From assembly GCA_030272585.1 (NCBI GenBank), contig BSYQ01000007.1:2608001-2672000 (forward strand): DNA of 64,000 nt, given 5' to 3'. Numbering within the stretch: the first letter of the stretch is position 1; each line of letters opens with the position of its first letter. The translations under genes were made by a program, and so were the position numbers. This document shows positions 9,500 through 20,673 of the stretch, in pieces. This DNA is from Bryopsis sp. KO-2023. Taxonomy: Eukaryota; Chlorophyta; Ulvophyceae; Bryopsidales; Bryopsidaceae. Under the pieces are notes generated by a model. That model ran no database searches, had not been told where the DNA came from, and worked only from the letters and a program-made list of their open reading frames with translations.

Positions 9500-10569
9500 C
9501 TGCACCCAAAAATAGCCCCTGAAAACATCCTAAAATATTGCAGCACTGCGTCGTCTTACACAGTCTGAATACCTTTCGTACAAGACAGAAAAAAAGAAAG
9601 AAAAGATATAGTGGTGGATTTTTTTTATACCTTGGCCAACCCAACCCAAGCGAGTCCAGGCTAAGCCATCCTAGCCGAGAAAGTGGGGGAAAAGGGGATG
9701 AACCAAGCAAGCAAGCAGCCCACCACCGACAATGCACCAGGCAAAAAAATAGAAAAGCAAGATGGACTATATAGTTGGATACCTCAACCGCTGGCAGAAC
9801 TGTCATCACCACACTGCAAGCCAGTGATAATATATATTATATTATGGCCGAACACGTTTCGTATGAAGGGATATATGAATATATATCTTAAAGGGACTCA
9901 GGAGGGATTCAGGTATGCAGCATCAAGACACCATAAAACCGTACCTGCCTCTCATCAGTGACATCCCGTCTACATTGCATGGTTCCTGCACATCCATAGC
10001 ACATGCTCCATATTCAAGTCTAACACAACCAAAACCTACCACCCAAACTCCATGTACAGTGTGCACCGCACTAATTCCCTCTGTTTCACAAAATTTCATA
10101 TATTCTCAAGCGCACCTCTCGTGACACCAAACAGAGCAAACATCCTTGAAACAAAGAAGAATCAAGTTGGTTGAACCAACTTGGTTCAGTCACCCAATTG
10201 ACAACCACAAAAATTTGGCCCAAGAAAAAACAATAAATAAAAATACTTTTCACAACTTCACCATTAAAGCAAAAAAAAAAGATAAACAACAAATCATTAC
10301 AAAATGAAAAAAAAATAAATTATATATTACAAAAACAAAATGTTCATTAACACCACATAACCTTCCCAAATATATTTTCCCACATAAGCTTTCCAAATAT
10401 ATTTTCGAACTAAAAAAAAATAATGAATCAAAAATGACAAAGAATAAAGAATCGAAAAATAAAAGAAAAAATTAAGAATTGGCAGCAAATAATCAAAGAA
10501 TAAAAAAAATGGCAGCAGCATACTTGTCTAAATAGTTCAATCATAAACAAATGTTCAAAAAAAATCAAA
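9500..10569. other. A/T-rich non-coding stretch
   Basis: It contains AT-rich microsatellite-like patches (around 9830-9890) and long A runs near 10270-10560. No coding exon or RNA gene can be supported. Confidence 0.6.
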
Positions 10570-11200
10570 CCTGAGTTCCATCCAAATGTTTTCTTTGACC
10601 CAGGCAGTGTGGCTGTTTTTTTTGAACCCCTTTCAGAGGGTCCACCAATATAATCAGAAAAAAAAGAAAAAAAACCTGAGTCCCATCCAAATGTTTTCTT
10701 TGACCCAGGCAGAGTGGCTGTTTTTTTTGAAACCCTTTCAGAGGGTCCACCAATGTAATCAGAAAAAAAAAGAAAAAAAACCTGAGTCCCATCCAAATGT
10801 TTTCTTTGACCCAGGCAGAGTGGCTGTTTTTTTTGAACCCCTTTCAGAGGGTCCACCAATATAACCAGAAAAAAAAAAAAAGCCTGAGTCCCATCCAAAT
10901 GTTTTCTTTGACCCAGGCAGTGCGGCTGGTTTTTTGAACCCCTCTCAGAGGCTCCATCGATATCATCCGACAAAAAAATCACACCTGAATCCCATCCAAG
11001 TTTTTTCTCAGCCCAGGCAGTGCGGCTGGTTTTTTTGAACCCCTCTCAGAGGCTCCATCGATATCATCCGAAAAAAAAATCACACCTGAATCCCATCCAA
11101 GTTTTTTCTCAGCCCAGGCAGTGCGGCTGGTTTTTTTGAACCCCTCTCAGAGGCTCCATCGATATCATCCGAAAAAAAAATCACCCCTGAATCCCATCGT
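10570..11200. repeat. Minisatellite, six full units plus a partial seventh, period 101-106 bp
   Basis: CCTGAGTCCCATCCAA-type unit starts occur at 10570, 10675, 10781, 10883, 10984, 11085 and 11186. Each unit carries CCCAGGCAG, a T run, GAACCCC, TCAGAGG and an A-rich tail. The first four units (CCAATATAATCAG type) and the later ones (CGATATCATCCG type) form two sub-families. Spacing narrows from about 105 to 101 bp because of A-run length. Reading frames across it are artefacts of the repeat. Confidence 0.95.
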
Positions 11201-11634
11201 CCATATCTTTCCATCCAAACGTTTTCTGAGAGAGGGGTGCTTTTCGGAAGGGGGAGGGATGGGGTAAGAGACGGGGGGAAAAAAATAATAAAAAATATAT
11301 ATAATAGAGCGCCAGGTCAGATTCAAAATCATAGTGTATACCATTTGGGATTGCATTTCGATTCCTTTAAGTTTCAGTTTGGACGCGGTTTTTTTCCCTG
11401 ACAATTTGTAAGTTTTGTTCACAATGTGGTAGAGAAATATTGAATTTTATGTGGCCGAAAAAAATAGAAATAATAATTTTAAGTCCCACCCTCCAGTTGT
11501 TTCCCCCCCCTCCAACCCAGACATGAAAATGGCCGGTGGTGATGGACTGGACACCCCAAAAATGGGTAGGGTGGGGTAGGATCAATGAGGACAGGAGGGG
11601 GTGATGAAAACAATCCAAAATTTCTGCCTTACAG

Positions 11635-11750
11635 CCCACCACGTCATGTCAAGTTTGGATGAGGCATTTTTCACAGTGGAACGACCATCGGACAACCACC
11701 AGTCAAGCAATGATTACAAGCAATGGCCCATAATGTCAGACAATTGGGAG
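11635..11750 (+). CDS. Orphan exon, 38 codons, plus strand
   Basis: An acceptor (CTGCCTTACAG) and a donor (GGGAG|GTGGCA) bound 116 bases that are open in one frame. That frame contains MSSLDEAFFTVERPSDNHQS and continues to SDNWE. A first ATG lies near its start, so it might be a first coding exon. The composition is polar and protein-like. No partner exon was found up to 13441. Family not recognised. Confidence 0.4.
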
Positions 11751-13441
11751 GTGGCATTTCTAAAAACTATTTTTTATTAAATTTTCTATTTAAGGTTTTT
11801 TCATTATTATTATTATTTTTTTTTTAATCTGTTGTTTGGAGTGCATCAAATCAAACAGTCATTTTCAATCAGGCACCCACTCGGGGTGGAGACTTGGGGG
11901 GCTGTTGTTTTCATACACAACAGCAGCAGATGAAAATGTCGGAAAAAAAAAAAAAAAAGACTAGGAAGGACGGTTGATGGGCTGATGGAACTGCTTCCAA
12001 TCCCACCAGACATGAATATTAATAATAAAATGCAAACAAAAAAAAAGCAACCACAATGCCCATGAGTGAACTACATAATCGAATCCCTATCCCCACTACA
12101 ATTCGATTTGATCCTTTCTTTTTCCCTTGAAAAGTTTTCTTCCCAAACCCCCAAAAGCCGGAATTGGTTCTTCCCCCCAATTTTTTTTTCCCCTGTCTTT
12201 TTTGATTTCCTTTTTTGAGAGTCATGACTTTTAAAAAATGCCAGAAATGAAAAAGTCAAAAGAGATTTTTTTTTTTTTTCCCTCAGAAAATCCAAGTCAC
12301 CACTGCTGTATTCGCCATTGTCTTTTTTTTTCTAAAGTAACCCTAGAATTTTTAGTAATCCCAGAGGACCCCCCACCCCTGTCTCATTTCCCCAAAAGCT
12401 CGAAACTTTTTTTTGGTTTCTGCGGCCTTTGTTACTCCTTTCATGTAAAGATTTTAAGAAAATAGATTCTTGCTGAACAGAAAAAAAAACCAAAAAAAGA
12501 AAAAACGCATCTATGCATATATGTATAAATATAAGGAGATCCCACCGGGATGAAATGACAGGCACAGTTTTCTTGAAGTATAAGATTCACACCTGAACTG
12601 CATACCCCTCCAAATTGATCTGAAATTTTTTTATGAAGGCCACCACCTATTTTTTTTTCTTCCTCCGACCCAAAATATTCCTTGAGGGGGAAAAAAGAAA
12701 AAAAAAACCGGCCCAAAACAAAAAAAAAAAAGAGAAAGAAAGAAACAGAAAAAAAAAGAAGAGATCGCACGACTTTTAAAAAACACGCGTCCGCACGGTC
12801 TCCTGCATTTTTCTGTTTCGAAAAAAACGCACCTCCAAAATAAGACAAAAAGGAAAAAAAAAAAAAAGCAAATCCATCTGATCTACAAGCATATAATGAT
12901 GTGAAAAACCAAAACTAGTTTAAAAAAAGATAAAACATGAAAGAAAGAGCATACCAAAAAAAAGAGGCCCAGCTGCACTAAATAAATTCCCCCTTCTTTT
13001 TTCGACCCGTTTCCCCCCCCCCCCACACACACACATCGAAATACACCGAATCATCGTGTCCCCTTTTTTGCTTTTTTTTCTGTTTATATTTTTCGAAGCC
13101 TATTCGTTGCAAACCCTGTCGTCCGCCAAACCCATTCATTACACTTTTCTGTTAATTGTTTTGTGCTTCCTGGTTTTTCTTTCTTTTTTTCCTTTTAATT
13201 CCCCCCTTTTGGGCCCAATCCTTATTCAGCTCAAAGCCTCCCAATTTCACAGTGTTTTCAAATCTGTTTTTTTTTTTTCAACCTTTTTTTCTTTTCTTTT
13301 TTCCAAATTTCCTTTTCCACGCTTCAACCCCACAAAAAAAGGAAAAAAAAAGGAAAGGTCTTCTCGACAGTGAAAAGAAGCGACGATCAACCCCAAATAA
13401 AAATAAAAATAAAATTACGACCAATTTTTTTTTTTCCCTTT
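11751..13441. other. Non-coding, rich in A and T/C runs
   Basis: Homopurine and homopyrimidine tracts dominate (for example 12170-12340, 12640-12760, 13000-13030 and 13260-13370). Short open frames here are low-complexity Lys/Phe/Ser strings. This is the 3' flank of the minus-strand glycosyltransferase gene. Confidence 0.65.
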
Positions 13442-15586
13442 TCAGGCTGCTACTACTGCTTGAGTGGAATTCGGTCGTATTTGTGGGGTGCCTCGATGCA
13501 CGAACAAAATATTTTCCGGAACATTCTCTTGGGCATTTTCCACCAGCCAATCGAACTCGTCCGGCTTCAATTTGCACCATGTGGGTTGTTTGAGCTGCTG
13601 GTACATGGAGCTGAAAAAAAACGCCCCCACCCTCATCCCTTTGGTGAGTTGCACCCATCGATGGTCGCACACATGGCCTGCTTGATAGATTTCACGATAA
13701 CCCAACTCGTACAGTTTCCAAATCAACCCCACCGGGTCCTCATACCCATCTTCCCGCATCGCTTTCGGCAGGAATTCCACCGCCACCACGCTCGGCATGT
13801 GGCGAGCAAGCAGCTGCATCCCCCCCTCCAGTATCCACCCCACCCTCTTGCTCGCACCGAAACGGACCGCCCCGATTCTGGTTTCATCCCCCACCTGCTC
13901 ATCTAGAAACGCTCTATGGTGCCCCGCACAATCCCCGTATTGTTCGCGGTCGACTGACAATTCTTTTTGCTTGAGATCTTGGGGTCCCATCGCCCTGTTT
14001 TTCATCCGAGGTGCAGCTGGGGGCTCCTTATTGGTGTTGCATAGGGGGGGTTCACTCCGTGACCCCAGATGCACCGTCCTAACATCCACCAGGTGTTCGA
14101 ATTTGTTGAACCTGACACTGGACCTCACAGCCGCCAGGTTTCTGGCCGATTCTTCGAACGCCACCACCTTGTGTCCCAACGAAGCTGCCGCCATCGTGAA
14201 ATACCCGAGGTCGGCCCCCACATCTATGAATATCACATCCTGTTGCCTTCCCAGCGACCCCACGATCGCATCCACCACCCTAGGGCTTCTTGCCGGCTCC
14301 ATCCCAGCTTGCCAATTCCCCCAGGCAGAAATGTCGGCACTCACGTCCGAGTTATGACCTGGCTGCTCCCCATGGCCTTTCAAATTCACCATCAACACGA
14401 AGGGGGGCTCCCAAGGGATGCTGACTGGGAAGAAAGTGGTGTTGAGTTCCTTAATGGGGTCAGGGGTGGCAGGCTTTTCCCCCCTGAGCCATCTCAAACT
14501 CCTGGTGACTAGATTGCCCTTGTGCCAGCCCCCTGCTTTCTTCCAGGACCCCAGAAAGTGATGCTGGACGACTATCCCCGGCGAGTTCACGAAGAGCCCG
14601 TCATCCCCGGACGGGTGGACCCCGAATGCGATTCGTGGCAGGATGCGAATCCTCGCCTCGGGAATCAGCGCGTGTTTCAGCACGACGTCCGTCCAGAGCC
14701 CTGGGCCCGTCCGCTCTAAAGTGTCCCGATTGGTGTTTTCCGAGAACACCTTGAACGCGTTACTGGCAACGCGGTGACAGATTTCCTGCAGCGCCGGATG
14801 TCCCGGCTCCGCGGCGAACACCCATTGCAGCACCTGGCGCTTTCGGACGAAATGACGGTTAAAGGCTTCCTCGCTCGTCGCAACCTCGGCTTCCCATCCC
14901 GCCACCAGTCTGTCCCCAGATCTGATCACGGAGTCCAAGGGCGCGATGGACTCGGTGTCGATATCCGCGTACACCCCACCATAGCGCAGAATCACCATGT
15001 ACCGAAAAAAGTCCGAGCGCTCGACGTCCTTGGGCAGCGCCTTGTAAGCGTCAAAGTATTGGGGAAACTCATTCCGCACCAGCTCCACGCATGCCTCGTC
15101 GTCGTAGAAGCGCACCTCCCAACCAGGGTTTACTCTTGACCACGATTCCACCAGGGGCTTCACGCTCTTGGGAAAATCCCTGGACTTGTACGTCTGGTGG
15201 ATAATCCGTGGGATCGCCTGCTGCCCGCCTTGCCCCGAGCCCAAACTCCGTCGGTCGAAGAACTCCGCTAGATAGCCCCCATCCCCAGAGGTCACGAACG
15301 TCGACTCCGCACGCAGCGCAGACAGGGTCTTCGGTTGACGCATGCACACGAAAAACCCGCACGACAGCGTATTCACCCCGACGAGCAGCGCCACAATCCA
15401 CCCGAACAGGCGGAAAAGAGCAGTGCGAGGAACTCTCCTGGTGAGGTCGGCCTGACGACGTGGTTTCCTGGGCCTGAATTCTGGCGCTAGGTGGGATGCG
15501 GGAGGACCCTCCGCCCCACCCCAGCCCCCTTCTCGCACCGAAGCGAAACAAGACCTTTGCAGAGGTATCACCTGCTCGAGGCCCAT
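13442..15586 (-). CDS. GT32-type glycosyltransferase fused to FkbM methyltransferase-like domain, type II membrane protein
   Basis: A single exon of 714 codons starts at ATG 15586; the open frame extends further upstream but without an ATG. After a basic N terminus comes one membrane segment at about residues 57-80 (LFGWIVALLVGVNTLSCGFF), typical of a Golgi type II enzyme. The luminal part begins with a GT32 (OCH1-like) domain: IPRIIHQTYKS, SDFFRYMVILRYGGVYADID with the metal- and sugar-nucleotide-binding DXD, and a histidine-rich end (VVQHHFLGSW). The C-terminal third resembles FkbM SAM-dependent methyltransferases: IFIDVGADLGYFTMAAASLG, then VVAFEESARN. The usual IDVEG motif is replaced by VRFGASKR, so methyl transfer is uncertain. 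The fusion suggests a sugar added and then O-methylated on a secreted glycan; that is inference. Confidence 0.85.
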   Translation of the reverse strand: MGLEQVIPLQRSCFASVREGGWGGAEGPPASHLAPEFRPRKPRRQADLTRRVPRTALFRLFGWIVALLVGVNTLSCGFFVCMRQPKTLSALRAESTFVTSGDGGYLAEFFDRRSLGSGQGGQQAIPRIIHQTYKSRDFPKSVKPLVESWSRVNPGWEVRFYDDEACVELVRNEFPQYFDAYKALPKDVERSDFFRYMVILRYGGVYADIDTESIAPLDSVIRSGDRLVAGWEAEVATSEEAFNRHFVRKRQVLQWVFAAEPGHPALQEICHRVASNAFKVFSENTNRDTLERTGPGLWTDVVLKHALIPEARIRILPRIAFGVHPSGDDGLFVNSPGIVVQHHFLGSWKKAGGWHKGNLVTRSLRWLRGEKPATPDPIKELNTTFFPVSIPWEPPFVLMVNLKGHGEQPGHNSDVSADISAWGNWQAGMEPARSPRVVDAIVGSLGRQQDVIFIDVGADLGYFTMAAASLGHKVVAFEESARNLAAVRSSVRFNKFEHLVDVRTVHLGSRSEPPLCNTNKEPPAAPRMKNRAMGPQDLKQKELSVDREQYGDCAGHHRAFLDEQVGDETRIGAVRFGASKRVGWILEGGMQLLARHMPSVVAVEFLPKAMREDGYEDPVGLIWKLYELGYREIYQAGHVCDHRWVQLTKGMRVGAFFFSSMYQQLKQPTWCKLKPDEFDWLVENAQENVPENILFVHRGTPQIRPNSTQAVVAA

Positions 15587-16503
15587 AAAAAGAAGGCGTT
15601 CCGCGCTACGAGGGCGGCAGCTGGAGTCAAACAGCGAAACGCCAAGAGTCCGCGTGCCCCCTCTCTTTTTTTTTTTGCGTCTTTCCTGAGTTCGAATTCG
15701 GTGAAGGAAGGAAACAGGCGCGAGTGACTGAAATGAGGCGGAATTATGCAACGGGGTGAAGTCCGTCCTGGCAGTTTCTAGTCGGAGTCCAGTTCAGGGA
15801 ACCCGCAGGGAACTTCCATCCAAGGTCAGGAGGGGTGTGAGAATTCGCTTCTCCTCCATCCCACCAGTTTTCATGGCGTAAAACAGTTGGGTTAAACGGA
15901 CATGCACGAGGGCAGTTGCGTGAAAGTTGGTGGCGGTAAGGGCAGTTTTCGACGATTAAGGAGGAAAAGTCGTCGAGGTGTGACGCTTCCCTCGTGCATC
16001 TACACATGCCACCGATTTGGAGGCTTGAGGCAATTTTTCTTTTGACGAATTTGGAAACTTGAGGCCATCCGGCTGGGAGGGCGCTGGGCCTCTTGTTTTC
16101 TTTGGATTGACTGGCCTTGTTGCTTCTCAATCAATTCGATTAACCGATCGATCTGGCTATCTGAGATGTTTTCTCCGGCCCACTAAAAACCCACACCAAA
16201 AGTTCTTACAACCCCATTTTTTCATTCATTTTCCTTCCCTTTGTGTGTGAAGGAGAAATGCACAGCCCCATTCCCTCCAACCCAATCAGCAAAACTGGGG
16301 ATCAACAGTCAATTCTTTAGCCCTTCATGTGTTTTTTGTTTTTTCTCCTCCCACACTTTCTTCAATTCTGCCAAACTCCTACCAGAAGCTTCCTCGTTTT
16401 TTCCATCAAAACCTTTAATCGAACTGAACCAACCAGGACAAAAAAACCCATCGCAACCAGCAACCCCCACCCACTCTTTTCAAGAAATTCAGGAAAGCAG
16501 CAA
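15587..16503. other. Intergenic region upstream of the glycosyltransferase and downstream of the S1-domain gene
   Basis: No exon is visible. The stretch 15587-15760 likely holds the leader of the minus-strand glycosyltransferase. T- and C-rich tracts fill 16170-16500. Confidence 0.6.
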
Positions 16504-19500
16504 TCAACCAAACATTCTAAAATTGTCTAATTGAAGGCCGAGGTCTGAGGCCGCCATCGACATCTCGTCACCCCAGGTTTCTTGCATCAGGGTCTCTTCC
16601 TGTTCTGGGTCGTATCGCATCCTCGGCGTCAACCCCACATCCTGAACAGATGCATCCATCATCAGAAACCAATCAACACCACAAAAAACTGAGAAGAATT
16701 CAAGCTCCCGCATCTACAATTATTTATTCGGGCTGACCATCGAATCGGGGCCCCTATCAAATCAGTGATACATGGATTGGCTACATGGGGCCTTTGCGTA
16801 AATATTTAGAAAAATAAAATATATACACATATATGTACTGACCACAATTTGAGAAAATGAAAAGTAAATAACGACTATATGTATATACTTAAGTATATCT
16901 TTTATATATACATCCAATAAAAAAGGAGGATGTTTTGAGAACTGCGTTTTGAAAATGACAAAGAGAAAACTTCCGAAACTGTCTCTCCCTCCCCCCCCCC
17001 CCCTCAAGGAAAAAGGGAAAACTACCAACAAAAAATACAAAAAAAACATTTACCGTCAATATTTTCTCTGTTAGCTCGTCCTCATGCTCAGGCAGCATTG
17101 CATTGACCGTGGGATCTGGGCGGCCAGACAAACGCATGGCTTCCTCAAAACTCTTGCCCGTCAAATCGCAAGGAGTGGGCCAGGTCTCGGGTGGAGTCCT
17201 ACAACAAAAATAGAGATGAAAAAACCAGCACAGGGGAAAAGCATCGCACATGCTACCTCAGCCAAGGAATTGCCACCTGAAACTCCCTTACCCCCCCCCT
17301 TTTGGAAAACTGAATCAAAAAGAAGTTGAGTTGCGATGTCTGCAGAGGTGCTTTTTCATTCGAGAAAACGACCCATTGACCAAAAAAATAGTTGATATGG
17401 AATATTGGAAATCCATGAAATTGCTGTTGTTCTCTGCCAATGACTTTCCCTCCAAGCCCCCCTCCTCAATTCTCTGTTTATGAAAAGAATTTCAACACAA
17501 CTTTCGCCATTTTTTTTGTTTTTTTTGCACTCACAAGAGGTGCATGATGTCTGGCTGGAGAACTTCCAAGTGGATGGGCCATCGGAAAATTTCTGGATTG
17601 TAAGTCTGGTAGGCAACGCAGCACACATGGTAAAATAACATATTATCATCAACTAATCGAAAAAAAAAGAAAAAGAAAATTATGGGCAGGGGCATTATTG
17701 GGCACTCTGCTGAACTTCCCAAAAGACTGTCATATCTGATCATACATCGGCTTTCTTTTTGTAAAAAAAGGGGGGCCTGTTTCTGTTTGGTTGAACAGAA
17801 ACCCAACAGAATGCTATTCAACGACAGGATAATGCCAATAGAAAAACGAAAAAAAAAACAAACTGATTTTCAAGCCACCCCACACACACACTTACAGTGC
17901 AGAAGAGCAAAGGAAAATAGGATTTGTTTTTCAAATTTATTTTACTAATATTTTTTTTTTTGGGGGGGGTGGTTACGCTCACACCTTGTATACTTTGACC
18001 TTCACTTTTTCACCAGGCCACAGCTTCTTCTGCAAACTCAAGTCTGACCAAATCTCTTCTTGCACAAAAATCAACCTGGAAAGGTAATGAGTCAGGGGAG
18101 CGAAAAAACGAACAAAAAAGCTTTTTTGTAGAAAAAAAAAGCAGAATGAATATCTTCTATTTCCATGATCGCCAAATTTCTTCAAAGTTTTTCTGTGAGA
18201 AAATCGGCAGCTAAAAAAAACACTCACCCATCATATTCGCAACCGATATCCACTCTGGCTCCATGGTGCAACCAGATTTCGACGATTTCCCCTTCTAAGA
18301 CTTGCCCTGGTTCGAATTTGCTGAGTGGAATCTGCATGGAAAAAAATCGTAACAAAAAAAAACAGTCAAATCATGCTCCCTCCCAAACCCGCCCCTTTGA
18401 TTTCGAGTCCTAACAGAAAAAAAAAATCCAGGGGAAAAGGAATTTTAAATTAAAAAAAAATGTTTCAGTAAAAAATGTACCAACCTCTCATGTATCGTGT
18501 GCATTCGATCTCTTACATCAACTTAAAATTATATATTAAAAAAAAAATCATCGCAAAATAAGCAAAATTGAAATTCTCGCTCAAGCCCCCCCCCCAAAAA
18601 AAAAAAAATAATAATAAAAAATAGAAGGAAAATCGAAATGGCGAGGTCTTTCCACGAAACGAGCACTCACCCTATTTTCACCTGAATTCTTAGCATTTGC
18701 AAAATAGCCCGGCGTTTCCTTCACTTTCTTGTATCGTTGCGGTTCCGAATTCCACCCGCCTGCCCAAAAAAAGGAATCACGAAAAGAGAACATCAAAAAA
18801 AAACAAAAAACGAAGCAGCTACAGACACAAATCGAAAAGACATGGTTAAGCAAAACGAGCTGAAGAAATGACATGCAGCCTCAAGGCAATCGATACCTGC
18901 ACTGAGGGAGTTTTCCCACCGATCGAATAGCTGTTTTTTTTGTTTTTTGAAAGAAACGTACCGAATACAGATCTATTCGTTTTTTGAACTGAAATATACC
19001 TTCAGGTGTTGAGAACCAATAGTCCGAAGCCGCTGGATCGACATCGTCTGATTTCATTGCAGTTGCGACATCCAGTGAAACTCTTTGTTCCAGCGGTGTT
19101 TCGTCCGGACCTAAAAGCTGCAGCAACACATCCAACCAAATTTGAAAACGCCATAAATGGCCAAATAACGTCAAAAAAAATTAACAAAATGTATAGATAA
19201 GTACACCAAATAATACTTAATTTCTCACAACGTCGAATTCGACAAGAAGAAAAAAAACTGCACACACACAGAATCCATCGGATCACAGCTGCTACAAGCA
19301 ACAAATCAACTAGAATCTTCAATCAAATGAAAACCATGAACGCATATGAAAACTGTTTATGCAACCCCTCCTCCTCCCCTCCCCCCTCTCAAAAAGAAAA
19401 AAGACATCGATTAATAATCACAATGTGGTCTGACTGCACAGTGACCCCCCCCCAAAAAAAATAAATAAATAAATAAACAAACAAAAATCGATTAATAATC

Positions 19501-20214
19501 ACCATGTGGTCTGGCTGCACAGTAACATATTCGCTGTCCTCATCCAGATCATCTTCAGCAGCAGGGAATGAAAATTGCCTCCAAGCCACCTCATCGTCCG
19601 ACAAATGGTCTTTTATTTTGTCGTAGAGGTCGGGAGGGGCATAATGAGTTTGATTTTTCAGAGCCCTGTCGTGATCGGTCACCAAAGACTCATCTTCCCC
19701 CTCCGGCACATTCACGTTCGAAACATCCTCGATCGCATCATCGTCCAGGTCGGCATAAACTTTGAATTTTGCAGTTCGACCTGTGGGGCATCGTGCAACC
19801 TTGTTTTTTTCCCTCAACATGTGTGTGTGTGTAGATATGGGGTTACGTTTCTTTTTTAATAATAGTTTATGACAAGTTTTTGATCTAGAATTGCATCCAA
19901 TAGAGGTTTTTTCACACAAGTTTTTGTTTTATTTTGTGTGTTTTTCTACACAAGTCCTTATTTATGTCCGATCGAGGTCGGATGGAATTCACTCAAGATG
20001 GTGCAAAAATTTTAGTCATCAGACAATCAATCTCATTTTTGTTTTTCCTTTTTCTGCATGAGTGTTTGTTTGGATGTCCCGTACCTCCGCCGACATCGCG
20101 CTTGTTTTTTTTCCCCACGAATTCTGGCGTCCTTGCGATGGCTCTTTTACTTCGGAAATTCGCACCGCCGGGTGTACATTTCGACCCAAATCTTACCGCG
20201 CTGAATTTTTCCAT
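16504..20214 (-). CDS. S1 RNA-binding domain protein, probably plastid-targeted, nine exons
   Basis: Exons are 20085-20214, 19503-19780, 19000-19117, 18671-18759, 18228-18331, 17985-18075, 17535-17605, 17054-17198 and 16504-16641. All joins keep frame and total 1164 nt, a 387-residue protein. The first 43 residues are basic and hydroxyl-rich (MEKFSAVRFGSKCTPGG..), as in a chloroplast transit peptide. An acidic stretch (DLDDDAIEDV) follows, then an S1 fold at about 206-285: FEPGQVLEGEIVEIW, GARVDIGCEYDGLI, KVKVKVYK, FRWPIHLEV. S1 domains bind RNA. Family resemblance is to plastid nucleoid or transcription-associated S1 proteins such as PTAC10, but this one is shorter and I cannot confirm the assignment. 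An alternative acceptor upstream of 17605 would break the frame. Confidence 0.8.
19406..19526. repeat. Duplicated 40-bp segment holding the exon 2 end and its splice donor
   Basis: Bases 19406-19445 repeat 19487-19526 with three mismatches. The segment is the last 24 bases of exon 2 of the S1-domain gene plus the GTGATT donor and following intron. A homopolymer C/A and AAAT spacer separates the copies. The spare copy is intronic and keeps a GT at the donor position. Confidence 0.85.
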
Positions 20215-20673
20215 GGTGGAGCGAAGGTGGAGGAAGACGGAACACAGTGAAAAAAGAACTTTTAATGATTTGTTGAGTGTCTTACAATGCAAGACGGCGA
20301 AATCAACGGTGTATTCCCCAAAAGTTTAAAAAAATTGAAAACAATTTTCGAGAGTTGATGGTGACGACCTTAGGTAATCCCCAGAGCGGTCGATCAACAC
20401 CTTCCATCCACCCAACCCACGAGAATTTTCATCCAGTCTTTTTTCCTTCTGTTTTTCCTTTGTTTTGCGAAGCATCATATTATTGCTTGCTGGAAAAAGA
20501 GCGTCGAGCACAGGGGAAAAAAAACGAGACTGAAAAAAACTGAACAAACAGCTGTAGCGCCGTCCCCGAACGTCCTTTCAGTGGGGTTCGAGTTTTTCTG
20601 TTTTCGACTTTTTTTCTTTTTTTTCGTTCCCCCCGTTTTTCTTTCGCTTCTGTTTCGTTTTGAATTGGCGGGT

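Noticed and set aside
10428..10982. 184-codon frame made of repeated GQRKHLDGTQ blocks on the minus strand
   Set aside because: It is the minisatellite read through; the frame drifts between units and the poly-Phe is from T runs.
10570..11200. CRISPR-like regular spacing
   Set aside because: Units are continuous tandem repeats with A runs, no unique spacers, in eukaryotic DNA.
17606..17658. Upstream extension of exon 7 of the S1-domain gene to the AG at 17659
   Set aside because: It would need a phase that exon 6 does not provide; the acceptor at 17606-17607 closes the frame.
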